Shown piece after piece: positions 46,011 to 57,488 of a DNA stretch of 64,000 bases. This DNA comes from Dama dama (taxonomy: Eukaryota; Chordata; Mammalia; Artiodactyla; Cervidae). Both the position numbers and the translations under genes were made by a program. The stretch lies in assembly GCF_033118175.1 (NCBI RefSeq), contig NC_083696.1:36937001-37001000 (forward strand), written 5' to 3'. The notes under the pieces were generated by a model that was not told the DNA's origin, made no database searches, and saw nothing but the letters and a program-made list of their open reading frames with translations. The first letter of the stretch is position 1; every line of letters starts with the position of its first letter.

Positions 46011-46308
46011 CACACCCATTAAATGAAGCCAGCTCCTGGTTCATGAGTGTGATCCTCACGACCTATTGAAGGCCAGGGGTGCAAGGGAGATGGTCTCCAA
46101 CCCAACCCCCTTTCCTGGTACCCACTGTCTTTTGAATGCACCTCAGGAACCTGTAAGCCTTCCCGCCCATGTGGACCTCCTTCTTTAACATTTGTCTGAC
46201 TAAGGCACAAATCTAGCATATCACTGTTGCTAATGCTGGGACATCAGTGATTTAGAAAATGATAATGTAAAGAGAAAAAGGAAAACTAGTATGAGGTAAA
46301 ATAGCTCA

Positions 46309-46487
46309 GAGACTTCCCTGGTAGTCCAGTGGTTAAGAATCCACCTTTCAGTGCAGGGTATGCAGCTTCAATCCCTCGTTGGGGAACTAAGATCCTGCAA
46401 GCCACTGGGCCCCTGAGGCCATGCACCTCACCAAGAGAGGAGCCCCCACATGCTACAATGAAGACCCAGAGCAGCCAAAAAAAAAAA
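46309..46487 (+). repeat. CHR-type SINE with 11-bp target-site duplication
   Basis: CTTCCCTGGTAGTCCAGTGG head and poly(A) tail, flanked by AAAATAGCTCA at 46298-46308 and 46488-46498. Confidence 0.92.
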
Positions 46488-46498
46488 AAAATAGCTCA

Positions 46499-49400
46499 AT
46501 GTTTCAAGGATCAGCTTAAGACAACTCTCCCTATTGTGTTCTGAAAAAGTAAACACTGAAGTTCCTTTTGTGTCCTTCAATTGAAAGCATATCCACAGAG
46601 GTAGAAGCCATGCTGTAAAACAGTCACCTTCCACCAAGGGAAGCTGCCCATTGCATACATGGATCTGCCCCTCATCTATCCATTCTGTCACATTCACTGA
46701 GGCACCTGTGGTCTGTAGAGAGTCCAGGCAAGTCAATGAGAGCAGAGCGTGGTAAGGACTAGTACACACGCATTCACATGGTACTGTGGGAGTTTGGTTG
46801 AAGGCATCCAGTTCAGCCTCACAGTTAAGCTTCTCAAAAATAGTGACGTCTAAGTGGGATCCTGGAGGATGAAATGGAACTGGGAACAGAAGGACTTATT
46901 CCAAGCCAGGATGGGACGCAAAGGCCCAGGGGCTGTGAGCCTCATGCACCGGCCAGGCTATCTCCTCCTCCAATGGACCAGGGCACGTAGATGTCAGCCT
47001 TGCTTATCATGGTGGCCACTTGGCTCTGCAAATCCTCACCACCTCTCATCCTCTCATCCTCTGCAGGCTTTTCTTCTCACTTTTCTTTTCAGCCAAGGAA
47101 GAACCGAGGAAGAGCCAGTAACTGATGAGTCCAGGGGTTTTCTTATCAGACCTCCCGTATTTGGCTTGGCTGGAAAGCCTTAGTTTCTCAGTCTTCTGGT
47201 TATCTTTGGTCTCAGGGCTTAGCACAGCATTACAAAGGGATGGCTAAACAGAGAAAAAAAAACTCTATGTCTCATCATGCAAATAAACATTTGCCCCAAC
47301 ATGAAGTAGCTAATCCATTAGAATAACCAAATGCTTTGGAGGTCTTAACAAGCTAATCTTCGTTGATACAATTGAAAAGTTTTTGATGTGTTTAAAAATT
47401 GAGGAATTGTTTGTAGCAAGAAAATGTTGTGCAATAAGTTTCAAAGAAAGAATTTTTCCTATCCCCTCCCCTCCCAAAATGCTGTGTGCCCAGAAGCTGG
47501 CTTCCCATTGTCCTTATCAGAGGGTGGGAGGTCCATCATGGAGGGTCCATCACTGAAGGGTCAGTATCGTATGTTATATCAGGGCATATTATAATTGAAG
47601 AGTGCCTGGGATTTTATTACGCACCAAATGCAGCAGAGGTGGCAGGGGGAGAGACAAAAAAGAAAAGGTCTTGGAGCTGCATTTTTTACAATCAACTAGC
47701 CATAAGGAGGGACTTGACTTTCTGGGACTAAGGAAAACAAATTTGGAGGTTCATTCTGTCTGTGAAAATAAAACTGTACTTTAGGAAATAAAGCTGATGC
47801 CATTTAAACATGAACCACAGGACATTCCTGGCTTACTGCAGCTTTTATGTCTTATCTCCTCATTCAATCTGTTAAAAATATAAAGACGGCATTTTCGCGT
47901 TGCCAAGGAAGCAAATGTGAGCTGATGGGCTGATTTTAGCTGCTGTGGTTTTCCTATAATCCTTACTATTGTTGCAGCAAATAAGATCCTTGTAAAGTAC
48001 AGTCCCACTACGCACTGTTCATGTACACAACCATCTTCTCCATGTCTTAGTATTTTGTCGATTGAGTTGATCTTACCAACTTTTCCCTCCTTGTAACAAA
48101 GTTCATTTGAATCATGCTGGGAGTTCGATCTTTGCTCTGTGCTATAGGAGGGAGAATTCTCTCTGTTGTCAGGTAAACACGCTCGTGTGTATGAATCGTT
48201 ATACTTGAATTCACTGCAGCATTTTGTATGGATGCTATATATGACCCCCAGGCTGGCTACAATGGCTTCTAAAACTTTTCACTCTTTTTAAATGGACTCA
48301 GTGTCCATGGAATGTGCTGTTTAAGTGTTTCTGAATTTTCTACATGCCATTTTTATAGATCCATTTGTTTATGATGTGATGTGGTGAACAATCATGTTTT
48401 TTTTTAAGAAAACAAATGTATATATTTACTAAGCAGATGAGTAAATTATTATTATCAAACAAATAGACTTTATGAATCATGCAGCCCACTGTTCAAAAGG
48501 AATTTATTTGTTGAATAAAGTGACTTCAAATTATAAGCATTTATAATGTCCTGCTAAATATGGATGCCATAATATTTAAATTGTGTTGCTCAATATCAAT
48601 GTATATTCTCTAATAAAATATTTTAAACCTCTTTCTTTAGATGTGTGGTACCCTACTTCCTCAATCATAAGTCATTGTTAATACATCTGTTGAAAATTGG
48701 AGTGTGTTATTCTTTTTTTTTATTAGCCCCAAAGTTTTATTCATCATAGGGAAACAATGCTCAGGAACATGTTAAATAAAATTTTGCAAAATCAGATCAG
48801 CTGTGAAAAGTAAACAATCATGACAGTATGACTTTTTCCCTTTATTTATAGTGGATAACAAACTTGAAGTTTATTGTAATTAGTAATCTTCAATTTTGTA
48901 ATCAAAACAGAACTTTCAAGATAATCTAACAGTGTTTCTGGTTAAGACAGCAGATTGAAAACAATAGGCGAATTTCACCCCAGTTGGAGTCAGTATTAAC
49001 TCTTAAGAAGGAGAGCTGATGCCTTTGGTCAGCTATATAAGATAGACCGTATATAAGATATGTGAGTTGTCAGTATTCAAGGTAAAAGTTGAATTATAAC
49101 TGCATCATCAGGTTTAGAGGAAGAGGAAGGTGATACTGAAGCCAGCCACACAAAAATGTTGGAGTGTGTCCAACATTTTTGAACCGTGTGTGTTAAATGA
49201 CCCAAAGCCAAGGCAATAGATTGTAGGGATGAGGGGCTAGTGCTCAGAGATGGTCATGGGAAGCACAGTTCAAGGAGAGGCCTTTGATGGTGCTTCTTGT
49301 CTGACCATGAACACAGAACTGGGAAACCCCAGGACCACCCTTTAGCTCCATTCCCTCCATGCACACCTTGGTGACATGACGTCATCACTGGGGATAAGAA

Positions 49401-49636
49401 CTTTTTAATTTAGTGTTTTCTTAATATTATTTCAGATGAAGTGCATTTCTCTAAAAATGTTTCAATGTCCAGTTTCAATTGGCAAGTGGTAACTGTCAAA
49501 TCTCAATGGATCGTGAACATTTTACTGGGGGTCAGACACAGATTCTTACTCCTTCAGCCAATCACAATGACCAGGTAAGGGAGAGGTTATCTTTTATTCT
49601 AATGGTGTATTTCAGGGAATAAGCACTTACAGCTTG
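46499..49636. other. 3.1 kb without recognised repeats; no gene seen
   Basis: The longest repeat-free interval in the window. It is AT-rich after 47200 and holds several AATAAA hexamers (for example 47767, 47787, 48516, 48612). No frame above 113 codons and no recognised protein domain. It could contain conserved non-coding sequence or distal 3' UTR, but nothing in the sequence alone proves it. Confidence 0.5.
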
Positions 49637-49828
49637 GCACCAGGTGGCTCAGTGGTAAAGAATCCACCTGCCAAGAAAGAGACTCGGGTTTGATCCCCAG
49701 GTTGGGGAGATCCCCTGGAGGAGGAAATGGCAACCCACTCCAGTATTCTTGCCTGGAGAATTCCATGGACAGAGGAGCCTGGTGGGCTCCATGTGGTCGC
49801 AAAGAGTCGGACATGACTGAGCACACTT
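49637..49828 (+). repeat. Bov-tA SINE
   Basis: CACCAGGTGGCTCAGTGGTA head, GGTTTGATCCCCAGGTTGGG B-box and GTCGGACATGACTGAGCAC end. Confidence 0.9.
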
Positions 49829-49929
49829 TAACTGTTCTTTGGTGAAAGGTTTATGAATCAACAAATCCAATGATTTAAAAAAACTTCAATTTTCTCTTAA
49901 AATGTTAAGTAGCATTTTCATGGGCTGGT

Positions 49930-50290
49930 GAGTTTCCAAATTCCCTCAATCACTTGCCACCCGTACGATCTCAAGTTAGTCACTCAACAACTCTAAATCT
50001 TAGTTTCCTCTTCTGAAAAATGGGGACAATTATTGTACATCACACAGAGGGTCGCTAGGATAATAAAATAAAACAATACATGGAGAAATACTTAGAAAAA
50101 TACCTGACATTTAGTTGCTGCTGCTGCTGCTGCTGCTAAATCACTTCAGTCGTGTCTGACTCTGTGCAACCCCATAGACGGCAGCCCACCAGGCTCCTCC
50201 GTCCCTGGGATTCTCCAGACAAGAACACTGGAGTGGGTTGCCATGACATTTAGTTAGCACTCAGCAATTATCAGTTGTTCTTTCATTTAC
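49930..50290 (+). repeat. MIR SINE split by a Bov-tA
   Basis: CTTAGTTTCCTCTTCTGAAA, AATGGGGACAATTATTG and GGTCGCTAGGATAATAAAAT precede the SINE. GTTAGCACTCAGCAATTATC follows. Confidence 0.75.
50117..50243 (-). repeat. Bov-tA SINE with GCT tail repeat and 12-bp target-site duplication
   Basis: Antisense 3' half preceded by seven GCT/CTG units (about 50115-50138) and flanked by TGACATTTAGTT at 50105-50116 and 50244-50255. Confidence 0.93.
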
Positions 50291-50839
50291 CCATCTGGCT
50301 GTTTTTGTCATGGCTGTTGCATTTGGCTGCCCACAGAGATGAGCATTGTCTTCCTGGTGATGAGAGATCAGTTTTACCCAAGGCCCTTAGCATCAAAGTC
50401 AAATGATGGTACCATATCTCCTATACATGCTGATTCGGGGTTTGCCAAATGAGGTCACATTTTGGGGATGCTCTGCGGGTCACAATCCAGCTTCAACTGG
50501 CATGACCAAGGCTTCACTTCCTGGAATCCCACAGAGGGTGTGGGGTGCAGGGCGGAGGCAGAGTGAGAAGATGTCCTAAAGGACACAAAAGTTTGCAGTT
50601 GTTCAGGCTTTGTTTCATGGAGCATGGAAGTGGTGAAACTGGTTTGTAATTTCACATCACTGGATTATCCTGATGACTTTTCTTCTTAATTCACTTACAT
50701 TTTTGTCCCAGGACATAGACTCTGGAAGAGACAGAAAAAGGAGATATGGTCAATTTTGCCATTCATTTGTTCCTATGAAAGTAGGGAAATAATTTTAAAT
50801 TGATGACCACAATGATGTCAGTGCAATATTTCTGCTGGG

Positions 50840-51560
50840 CGTTCTTCCATGGCTAACATTTACCATGGGAAGCATTGTTCCAATGAGTTCAAATGCTTCA
50901 CCTCATTTAATCCTCATTTGTCATTCAGTCGCTCAGTCATGTCCAACTCTTTGTGACCCCATGGACTGCAGCACAGCAGGCTTCCTGTCCTTCGCTGTCT
51001 CCGGGAGTTTGCTCAAACTCATGTCCATTGAGTCGATGATGCTATCCAACCATTTCAGCCCCTGTTGCTGCCTTCTCCTGTTGCCCTCAGTCTTTCCCAG
51101 CATCAGGGTCTTTTCCAATGAGTTGGCTCTTCGTATCAAGTGGCCAAAGTATTGGAGCTTCAGTTTTAGCATCAGTCCTTCCAGTGAATATTCAGGACTG
51201 ATTTCCTTTAGGATTGACTGGTTTGATCTCCTTGCTGACCCTGAGACTCTCAAGATTCTTTGCCAGGACCATAGTTCAAAAGCATCAGTTCTTCAGCTCT
51301 CAGCCTTCTTTATGATACAGTTCTCGTATCTACTACTGGTACCTGACTACTGGAAAAACCATAGCTTTGACTATACAGACCTTTGTTGGCAAATTGATGT
51401 CTGCTTTTTAATATGCTGTCTAGGTTTGTCATAGCTTTTCTTCTAAGGAGCAAAAGTCTTTTAATTTCATAGTTGCAGTCATGGTCCCCAGTGATTTTGG
51501 AGCCCAAGAAAATTCTCATAACAATGCTATAAGAAAGTGCTAAGAATTGATTTGGACTCA
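50840..51560 (-). repeat. MIR SINE split by a BovB
   Basis: ACCTCATTTAATCCTCATTT (left) and TTCTCATAACAATGCTATAAG (right) are two halves of an antisense MIR, joined if the BovB is removed. Confidence 0.65.
50920..51518 (-). repeat. BovB LINE 3' region
   Basis: Antisense BovB: GGGAGTTTGCTCAAACTCAT, GGTTTGATCTCCTTGCTGAC, GTCTTTTAATTTCATAGTTG. The 189-codon frame 50865-51434 and the minus-strand frames 50933-51681 are its translations, not genes. Confidence 0.88.
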
Positions 51561-51925
51561 TTTGGCTGGAATTAACAGAATGCCCAAATAAAAGTGGCTC
51601 ACACAATAAGAATATGTGTAATACTATTATCAATAATTTGGCATGAAAATTTTCATCTTTGCCAAAATGCTCTGGGATCAAACTGCCTGGTTAGAATCCT
51701 ATACAATGATGTGTCATAAGTGTTTAGCAAGCACATCTCAGAGTAAAAAAATAAACCAAAGAAAAGACACAATTTACAGCACTTTCCAATTCTTGGGGTG
51801 TAAATTCTTCCACAGTGACCAATATCAAGTTCCCAACATGAGGTCATTGAACATAATGTTGGGGAGAGAGGTTTTGACTATCATCTCTCTGGGGCCATAG
51901 AAACCAAGTTTAGCACACCTAGGAT
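51561..51925. other. Unique-looking sequence, no gene seen
   Basis: The 85-codon frame at 51643-51900 has no domain. Confidence 0.35.
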
Positions 51926-51929
51926 CCCC

Positions 51930-52090
51930 ACTTTGCCCCTTAGTAGCATACGACCTAAGCCTACCTGAGTGTTCATTTCCTCAGGTGTAAAATGGGATAA
52001 AGACAGTATCTTTTTCACAGGATTTATTACATGTAAATAATTTCTGTGCTTATTTCACAGTAAACAGTCAGTGGATGTGAGTTATTATTG
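51930..52090 (+). repeat. MIR-like relic
   Basis: TTCATTTCCTCAGGTGTAAAATGG matches the MIR core (split here at CCTCA/GGTG). Flanks are diverged. Confidence 0.6.
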
Positions 52091-52104
52091 CTATTGTCAT
52101 TGTG

Positions 52105-52297
52105 GGCTTCCCAGGTGGCGCTAGCGCAGGAGACATAATAGACACAGGTTCAATCCCTGGGTTAGAAATATCCCCTCGAGGAGGGAATGGTTACCCACTC
52201 CAGTATTCTTGCCTGGAGAATTCCATGGACAGAAGAGCCTGGCAGGCTACAGTCCTTAGGGTCACAGAGTCAGACACAACTGAAACGACTTAGCACC
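52105..52297 (+). repeat. Bov-tA SINE
   Basis: GGGCTTCCCAGGTGGCGCTA head (with a short internal deletion after it), GGTTCAATCCCTGGGTTAG B-box and a GACACAACTGAAACGACTTA end. Confidence 0.9.
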
Positions 52298-52858
52298 TTG
52301 AAATTGTTAATACTGCTTCATGTAGACATAAAACGGGAACCATCTCAGAGTAACATTGTCCAATTTCTGGTAGAGCAACTCTTCAGAAATATACACAACA
52401 ATATTGCAATCCAATTTTAGATACAATACAGCAACTGACCCCTCACACCCATCCACACTGAAAGTGTTAGTGTCTGTTTCAGATACCAGTTTTTCAGTGG
52501 TAATTCTACTTCTTTGCTTTTTTATCCTAACTGAAGTATTTAATGGCTCTATGAATTAGTTTTCTTAACAAAAGAGCCCCTTAATACGGAATCATTCTGC
52601 CAATCAATTATTAGATCTCTTCTGTTTTTAAGTTGCTTTCAATAGTATTTCTGAAAAATAATTATTCTGCTGTGTAGGTTGACCAAAAGAACATTATTCT
52701 TTCTCACTCTGTTATTATCTTCTGATCCATACACTCTTCTCAAAGACAATATATGCATAGAGTAGATCCCTAAATGCCACCACACACCATCTGGCAGTCT
52801 CCTGTCCAGAAACTGTACATAAAAACATAACAGCCAAAGTGGGAGGAAAAGTACATTG
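52298..52858. other. Unique-looking AT-rich sequence, no gene seen
   Basis: No repeat or exon recognised. Confidence 0.4.
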
Positions 52859-52859
52859 T

Positions 52860-53048
52860 TTTTTAAGATTTTTTTATATGGATCATTTTTAAAGTCTTTT
52901 ATTGACTTTATTACAATATTGCTTCTGTTTCAAGCTTTGAATTTTTGACCACGAGTCATTGGGATCTTAGCTCCCCCACCAGGGATGGAAGCTGCATCCC
53001 TTACATTGGAAGGTGAAGTCTTAACCACTGGACCACCTGGGAAGTCTC
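52860..53048 (-). repeat. CHR-type SINE
   Basis: Antisense copy with CTTTATTACAATATTGCTTC tail region, GGGATCTTAGCTCCCCCACC and AACCACTGGACCACCTGGGA. Confidence 0.85.
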
Positions 53049-53712
53049 CAAAGTCCAACTTTTGTTAATCCCCAAGAGAACTCTGTTCCCACTCAAGTTT
53101 TCCTACACAGACTAGCTTGAATCTAAAATGTCCAGGTTTAAGGATCAGACTCCAATGTCTACTTCCACCCAACCTCGTGAGTGAGGCATTGATAGGAAAG
53201 CTGAAACTGAAGAGTATGATTATGACCATGCTTACTTGTGGAAGTGAGGCCAGATCATAATGAGATGGGGGATGGGAAGTGGAGAAAAAAGAGTGGAATC
53301 CTACTCACTAAGAATATGAGAGTAATGAGCCAGACTATACATTCCTCCTCAGTGTGGTCGGTATGGGACGTGTGGTCATGAGGGCCAAGGACAGCAGTGG
53401 AATGAGGGCAGATGTTTCTTCCTCTTCTGTAGGCAAAAATACAAGGAGAGGAGCAGACATGCTTCCCATCATCCCCATGTAAACTCCATTTGGGGTATAA
53501 GCTGAAAAGTAATAGTTCTACCAACTCCTGGTCCTACTCCCCAGAAGCAGTCACCTTTACCACTCAACACATATGTCTTGAACATTGGTTGTATGCCAGG
53601 ATCATCTCGTGATACATTAACACACAAAGCAGGGGGAGGAAAGGCGCCCCCATAAAATTTCCATTCTAAAGCATCTTCTGGGAGCCCTACGTGCAGCTGT
53701 ATACCTTCTACC
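53049..53712. other. Unique-looking sequence, no gene seen
   Basis: The 89- and 106-codon minus-strand frames lack domains. The latter begins inside the next SINE. Confidence 0.4.
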
Positions 53713-53713
53713 C

Positions 53714-53932
53714 ATGTGCTCACTCGCTCGGTCATGCCCAACTCTATGCAACCCCATGGATGATAGCCCGCCCAGGCTCCTCCGTCCATGGAATTTTTCA
53801 GGCAAGAATACTGGAGTGGGTTGCTATTTCCTGCTTAGGGGGATCTTCCATACCCAAGAATCAAACCTAGTCTCCTGCATCTCCTGCGTTGGCAGGCAGA
53901 GTGTTTACCACCATGCCACCTGGGAAGCCATA
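53714..53932 (-). repeat. Bov-tA SINE, full length
   Basis: Antisense copy: GTCATGCCCAACTCTATGCA to CATGCCACCTGGGAAGCC. Confidence 0.9.
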
Positions 53933-54679
53933 TGCAAATATATGGATCCTTTAAAAATGTTTATAAGAACAGAATGAGCTGGATATTCTGATTGATTACA
54001 TTCGATGCATTTTTACACATTAGGAATTGAGCAGTTGTCATCCTCAGCTATCTTAGATCTGTAACGTTCTGCCTTAACAAACACCCCACAAAGTTAAGAA
54101 AGCAAAGTCTAGCCGCCTGCCCTTTGGAAAGTTCCAGTTTGATATTTTGAGTTCTACAAAAAGACTTCAAGAGCTTATTTTAGAGCCTCTAGCATTTTTA
54201 GGGGCCATAAACTTATTTCAACAATGTTGTCACTGTTTAAAATATTTTGGGAACCTTTTGAAGAGTGACTTCGAAGTCAATTTATAAGTGGTACCTCCTT
54301 CTCATCCCCCTTTCTGTGTCATACACCTGTGACCACAATTAGTCTCGACTTGCTAGGTCTCCCTGGAACTCGGGAGATGAGCTTTTCAGCTGGGGAAAAA
54401 CTGCTGAGGTCCCCTTTGTCTGATGCCTGTGTGTAACTAGTGCCAATGCCTCGGCCAGATTACTCTGTCAACTTACTGGCCAAACACAAGCCAGAAGAAG
54501 GGTCGGACACTATATAAAGCCATTCTGAATAAATTCAGTGGAAAAAATTAGGTCAATGGTGTTCAAACTCTTTTTTAAACAGCACAGTCCTCTCCGTGGA
54601 TAGAATCCTACACAGAAGGCTGACATGCAGAAAGAATAAAGGAAAGCAGAGAGGTTCTGGAGTGACATGGTCCATCTGC
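53933..54679. other. Unique-looking sequence, no gene seen
   Basis: No repeat or coding frame recognised. Confidence 0.4.
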
Positions 54680-54884
54680 CCTAAGTTGCTTCAGTTATCT
54701 CTGACTCTTTGAGACCCTGTGGACTGTAGACCACCTCTGTCCATGGGATTTCTCAGGCAAGAATACTGGAGTGGGTTGCCAAGCCCTCCTCCAGGGTATC
54801 TTCCCGACCCAGGGATTGAACCCATGTCTCTTACATCACCTGCAATGGCAGGGAGGTCCTTACCACAAGGGCCACCTGGAGAGT
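54680..54884 (-). repeat. Bov-tA SINE
   Basis: Antisense copy: CTCTGACTCTTTGAGACCCT to CACAAGGGCCACCTGG. Confidence 0.88.
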
Positions 54885-55159
54885 GGGGTAAAACCCCAAC
54901 CACTTAGACAACCCCACTGCATACACACAATCTCTCCCTGATGGCCCCTGAGAAGCTCCTATAGGATCCTTAGACGCCCCCAGGAGCAGAATTTAGCACC
55001 ACTGAACAACACATTCTTCTGGGTCAGTGGGTATCTTAACTTTTCATAGACTTGGCACATAGCAGTCCACCAATAAAGGTTTCCCAAGGGAGTGAGGGAA
55101 TCAGCTAGTAAAAAGCTTTGGGGAGCAAAGTGTCTCAGTAAAGAACTTAGTGGGGGTGG

Positions 55160-55297
55160 TTTGGTTTTTCTTGGGGGGGGGGGGGGGCATGCCTCCAGGC
55201 ATGTGGGATCTTAGTTCCCTGACCAGGAATTCAAACCTGTGCTCCCTGCCTTGGAAGCATAGAGTCTTAACCACTGGACTAGACAGGGAAGTCCCCA
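55160..55297 (-). repeat. CHR-type SINE with 15-G tail run
   Basis: Antisense CHR (GGGATCTTAGTTCCCTGACC, CTTAACCACTGGACTAGACA) whose 3' side holds 15 consecutive G at 55173-55187. Confidence 0.85.
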
Positions 55298-55840
55298 GAA
55301 TTTAGTTTTTAAAGAAGCCTACTAAAGATCAACAGAGGGCCAGTTAACCAAGGATAATTGCCACGCAGGGGCTCATATGTGCAAGAACAGTTTCCTGAAG
55401 GTTGAAATCCAGAGCAAGCAGAAGTTTATGAGGACAGCCAGGTTCGGGGCGGGGACGGGGCATGGGGAGGGGAGGAGACGGGTGTGCTGACTTTCTTTGA
55501 ATCCACGTCCTGGGAGGATGGTGTAGTGGTAACTGATGATTGAGAAGACAGACACTCAAACTTCAGTTTGTGCCCTTCTTTTCCAGAAGAGAGAATAATC
55601 TATTTAAAAACTAGAAAAGTAACACATGTGTATTAAAGCAGGATTCCTAGGACTCACAGGCAGGGCAAGTGGGTGGCCAGGAGAGGCTAGGGCTCCAGGA
55701 CAATGGCGATGGTGTGGGGGACTGGTAGAAGAGCAGGAATGGGGTCTCTGAGGGGCCCAGGGCCCACTATCTGCCTTCCCTGTGCAAATTCTGATTGAAC
55801 AGCTGACTGTGACTGGGGACTGGCCATTAGGTAACGTTTG
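55298..55840. other. Unique-looking, GC-rich sequence, no gene seen
   Basis: A G-rich patch lies at 55444-55485. No domain in the 60-71 codon frames. Confidence 0.4.
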
Positions 55841-55975
55841 TTTGTTATTTACTAGGGGCAGGTACTGTTACAAATGTTTTTCACATACTAACTCATCTGA
55901 TGTACTCAATAAACCTATGGAGTAGGCTCTATTATTTTCCGTTCTTATAGAAGAGACACTGAGACCCAACAGGGT

Positions 55976-56165
55976 TTGTTGTTGTTCAGTCGCCACGTCG
56001 TATCCCATGAACTGCAGCACACCAGGCTTCCCTGCGTCCTTCCCTATCTCCTGGAGTTTGCTCAAACTCATGTCCGTTGAGTTGGTGATGCCATCCAACC
56101 ATCTCATCCTCTGTCATCCCCTTCTCTTCCTGCCCTCAATCTTTCCCAGCCTCAAGGTCATCAGC
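55976..56165 (-). repeat. BovB LINE 3' end fragment
   Basis: TTTGCTCAAACTCATGTCCG and GTTGGTGATGCCATCCAACC. Inserted in the MIR. Confidence 0.85.
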
Positions 56166-56235
56166 AATAGGCTTTAAGGATTTGCACAAGGTACATACCA
56201 GTAAGTGGCAGAGCTGAAATTTGAACCCAGGAACT

Positions 56236-56294
56236 CTGCAGGTTACAGCCCATGGATCACAAAAGAATCAGACACTACTGAGCAACGAAACAAC
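56236..56294 (+). repeat. Bov-tA SINE 3' end fragment
   Basis: CAGGTTACAGCCCATGGATC to CTACTGAGCAACGAAAC. Only the last quarter of the SINE, inserted in the MIR. Confidence 0.75.
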
Positions 56295-56383
56295 TCTGAC
56301 TCCAGAGACAAGTCTCTTAACCAATGTGCCGCGATGCCTCTGGAAACTGGATTGTCAGTTCTATTGCTAATAAAAGCTACAAG

Positions 56384-56734
56384 GTGACTGAGTGATACTC
56401 CATTGTATATATTAATATGTACCACATCTTCTTTATCCATTCCTCTGTTGAGACTAGAAAACAAAACATTGTACCAAGGGGGAAAGGGGGAGGAGTCAGA
56501 GGAATTAGGGGATTGGGGTTGACCCACATGCGTACTGATACACTGTATGAAATAGATAAGGAATCAGAGGACCTGGACCTGCTGTACACCACAGGATACT
56601 CTACCTAATGCTTGTGGTGACCTAAATGGGAAGAAGTCCGAAAAGGAGGGAATGTGTGTACATGTGTGGTTGATACAGCAGAAACTAACACAACATTGCA
56701 AAGCAACTATACTCCAACAAAAAGTAATTTTCAA
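56384..56734 (+). mobile_element. L1 LINE with inverted 5' part and 12-bp target-site duplication
   Basis: The 3' end (GCAACTATACTCCAACAAAA) is in plus orientation. The left about 70 bases (ATGTACCACATCTTCTTTAT, CCATTCCTCTGTTGA) are L1 sequence in minus orientation. AAAAGCTACAAG flanks the whole unit at 56372-56383 and 56735-56746, proving a single insertion. Confidence 0.85.
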
Positions 56735-56746
56735 AAAAGCTACAAG

Positions 56747-57427
56747 CTGGAAGGTAAAACTTACACCTTTGGGCAAATGAGCTTTATGAGGGGCTGCCCT
56801 GTTTGCTTTTTCCAAATTGTCCAATCATGAAAAGGTCAGGGAAGCAATGCACCCTCAACTCCAGAAAGAAGACAATTCAGAGCAGTAGGAAAACCCGAAA
56901 CAAAGCAGAGGACTGACTCCCTACAGATGGTGCCAAGATTAGAGCCCTGGGCTGGGCAAAAGGTCCACAACGCTGAGGGTCATGATGTGGCTTCAGACAT
57001 CCTTATGTGACAGGTACTTAACACACGTAACCCTTAACACAGCCCAACCTGCTCCACAGCCAGCTCTTAGAGCAAATATTTAGCTCCCTTTACAGATGAG
57101 GAAACCAAGGCAGGGCAAGATCTAGCACAGCTCACAGTTTCCCAGTTGCTGTGTGCCAGAACTGCGTTTTCTCTGCCTCTAAAAAAAACCCCACCTTTTT
57201 GGCAAAGAAGTAAGAGAAACTTGCTGTAATGCAAAATATTCAAATGCTTCCCTAAATTAGAACACTACTTTTAAAATTCTCCACTGCATATAGTAAAGCT
57301 TTTGACAAAATGATGACCATGACTTTGCTACAAAAATACATTCTCTACCCAAGGTTGACAAGATTCTCCCATTCCAACATTAGGACATGTAATTTTCAAA
57401 CTCAGGCAGAATATTTAGAGGCAGGGC
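56747..57427. repeat. Unique sequence with an antisense MIR-like relic (about 57000-57160)
   Basis: CCTTTACAGATGAGGAAACC and the CAAGGCAGGGCAAGATC stretch match antisense MIR. No gene seen. Confidence 0.55.
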
Positions 57428-57488
57428 ATCCTGGACAGTCCATGGGGCCACAGAGAGTTGGACATGACTGAGCACACACACGCACACA
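57428..57488 (+). repeat. Bov-tA SINE 3' end fragment
   Basis: ACAGTCCATGGGGCCACAGA to GACATGACTGAGCACACACA. Confidence 0.8.

Larger units (their letters stand above)
55845..56371 (-). repeat. MIR SINE split by BovB and Bov-tA pieces
   Basis: Antisense MIR runs through TCACATACTAACTCATCTGA, AATAAACCTATGGAGTAGGC, AGAGACACTGAGACCCAACA, then GTAAGTGGCAGAGCTGAAAT, TGAACCCAGGAACTCTGCAG and CTCTTAACCAATGTGCC. Confidence 0.8.

Noticed and set aside
50865..51434. 189-codon plus-strand frame as a gene
   Set aside because: It lies mostly on the antisense strand of a BovB 3' region and matches recurring LINE translations elsewhere in the window.
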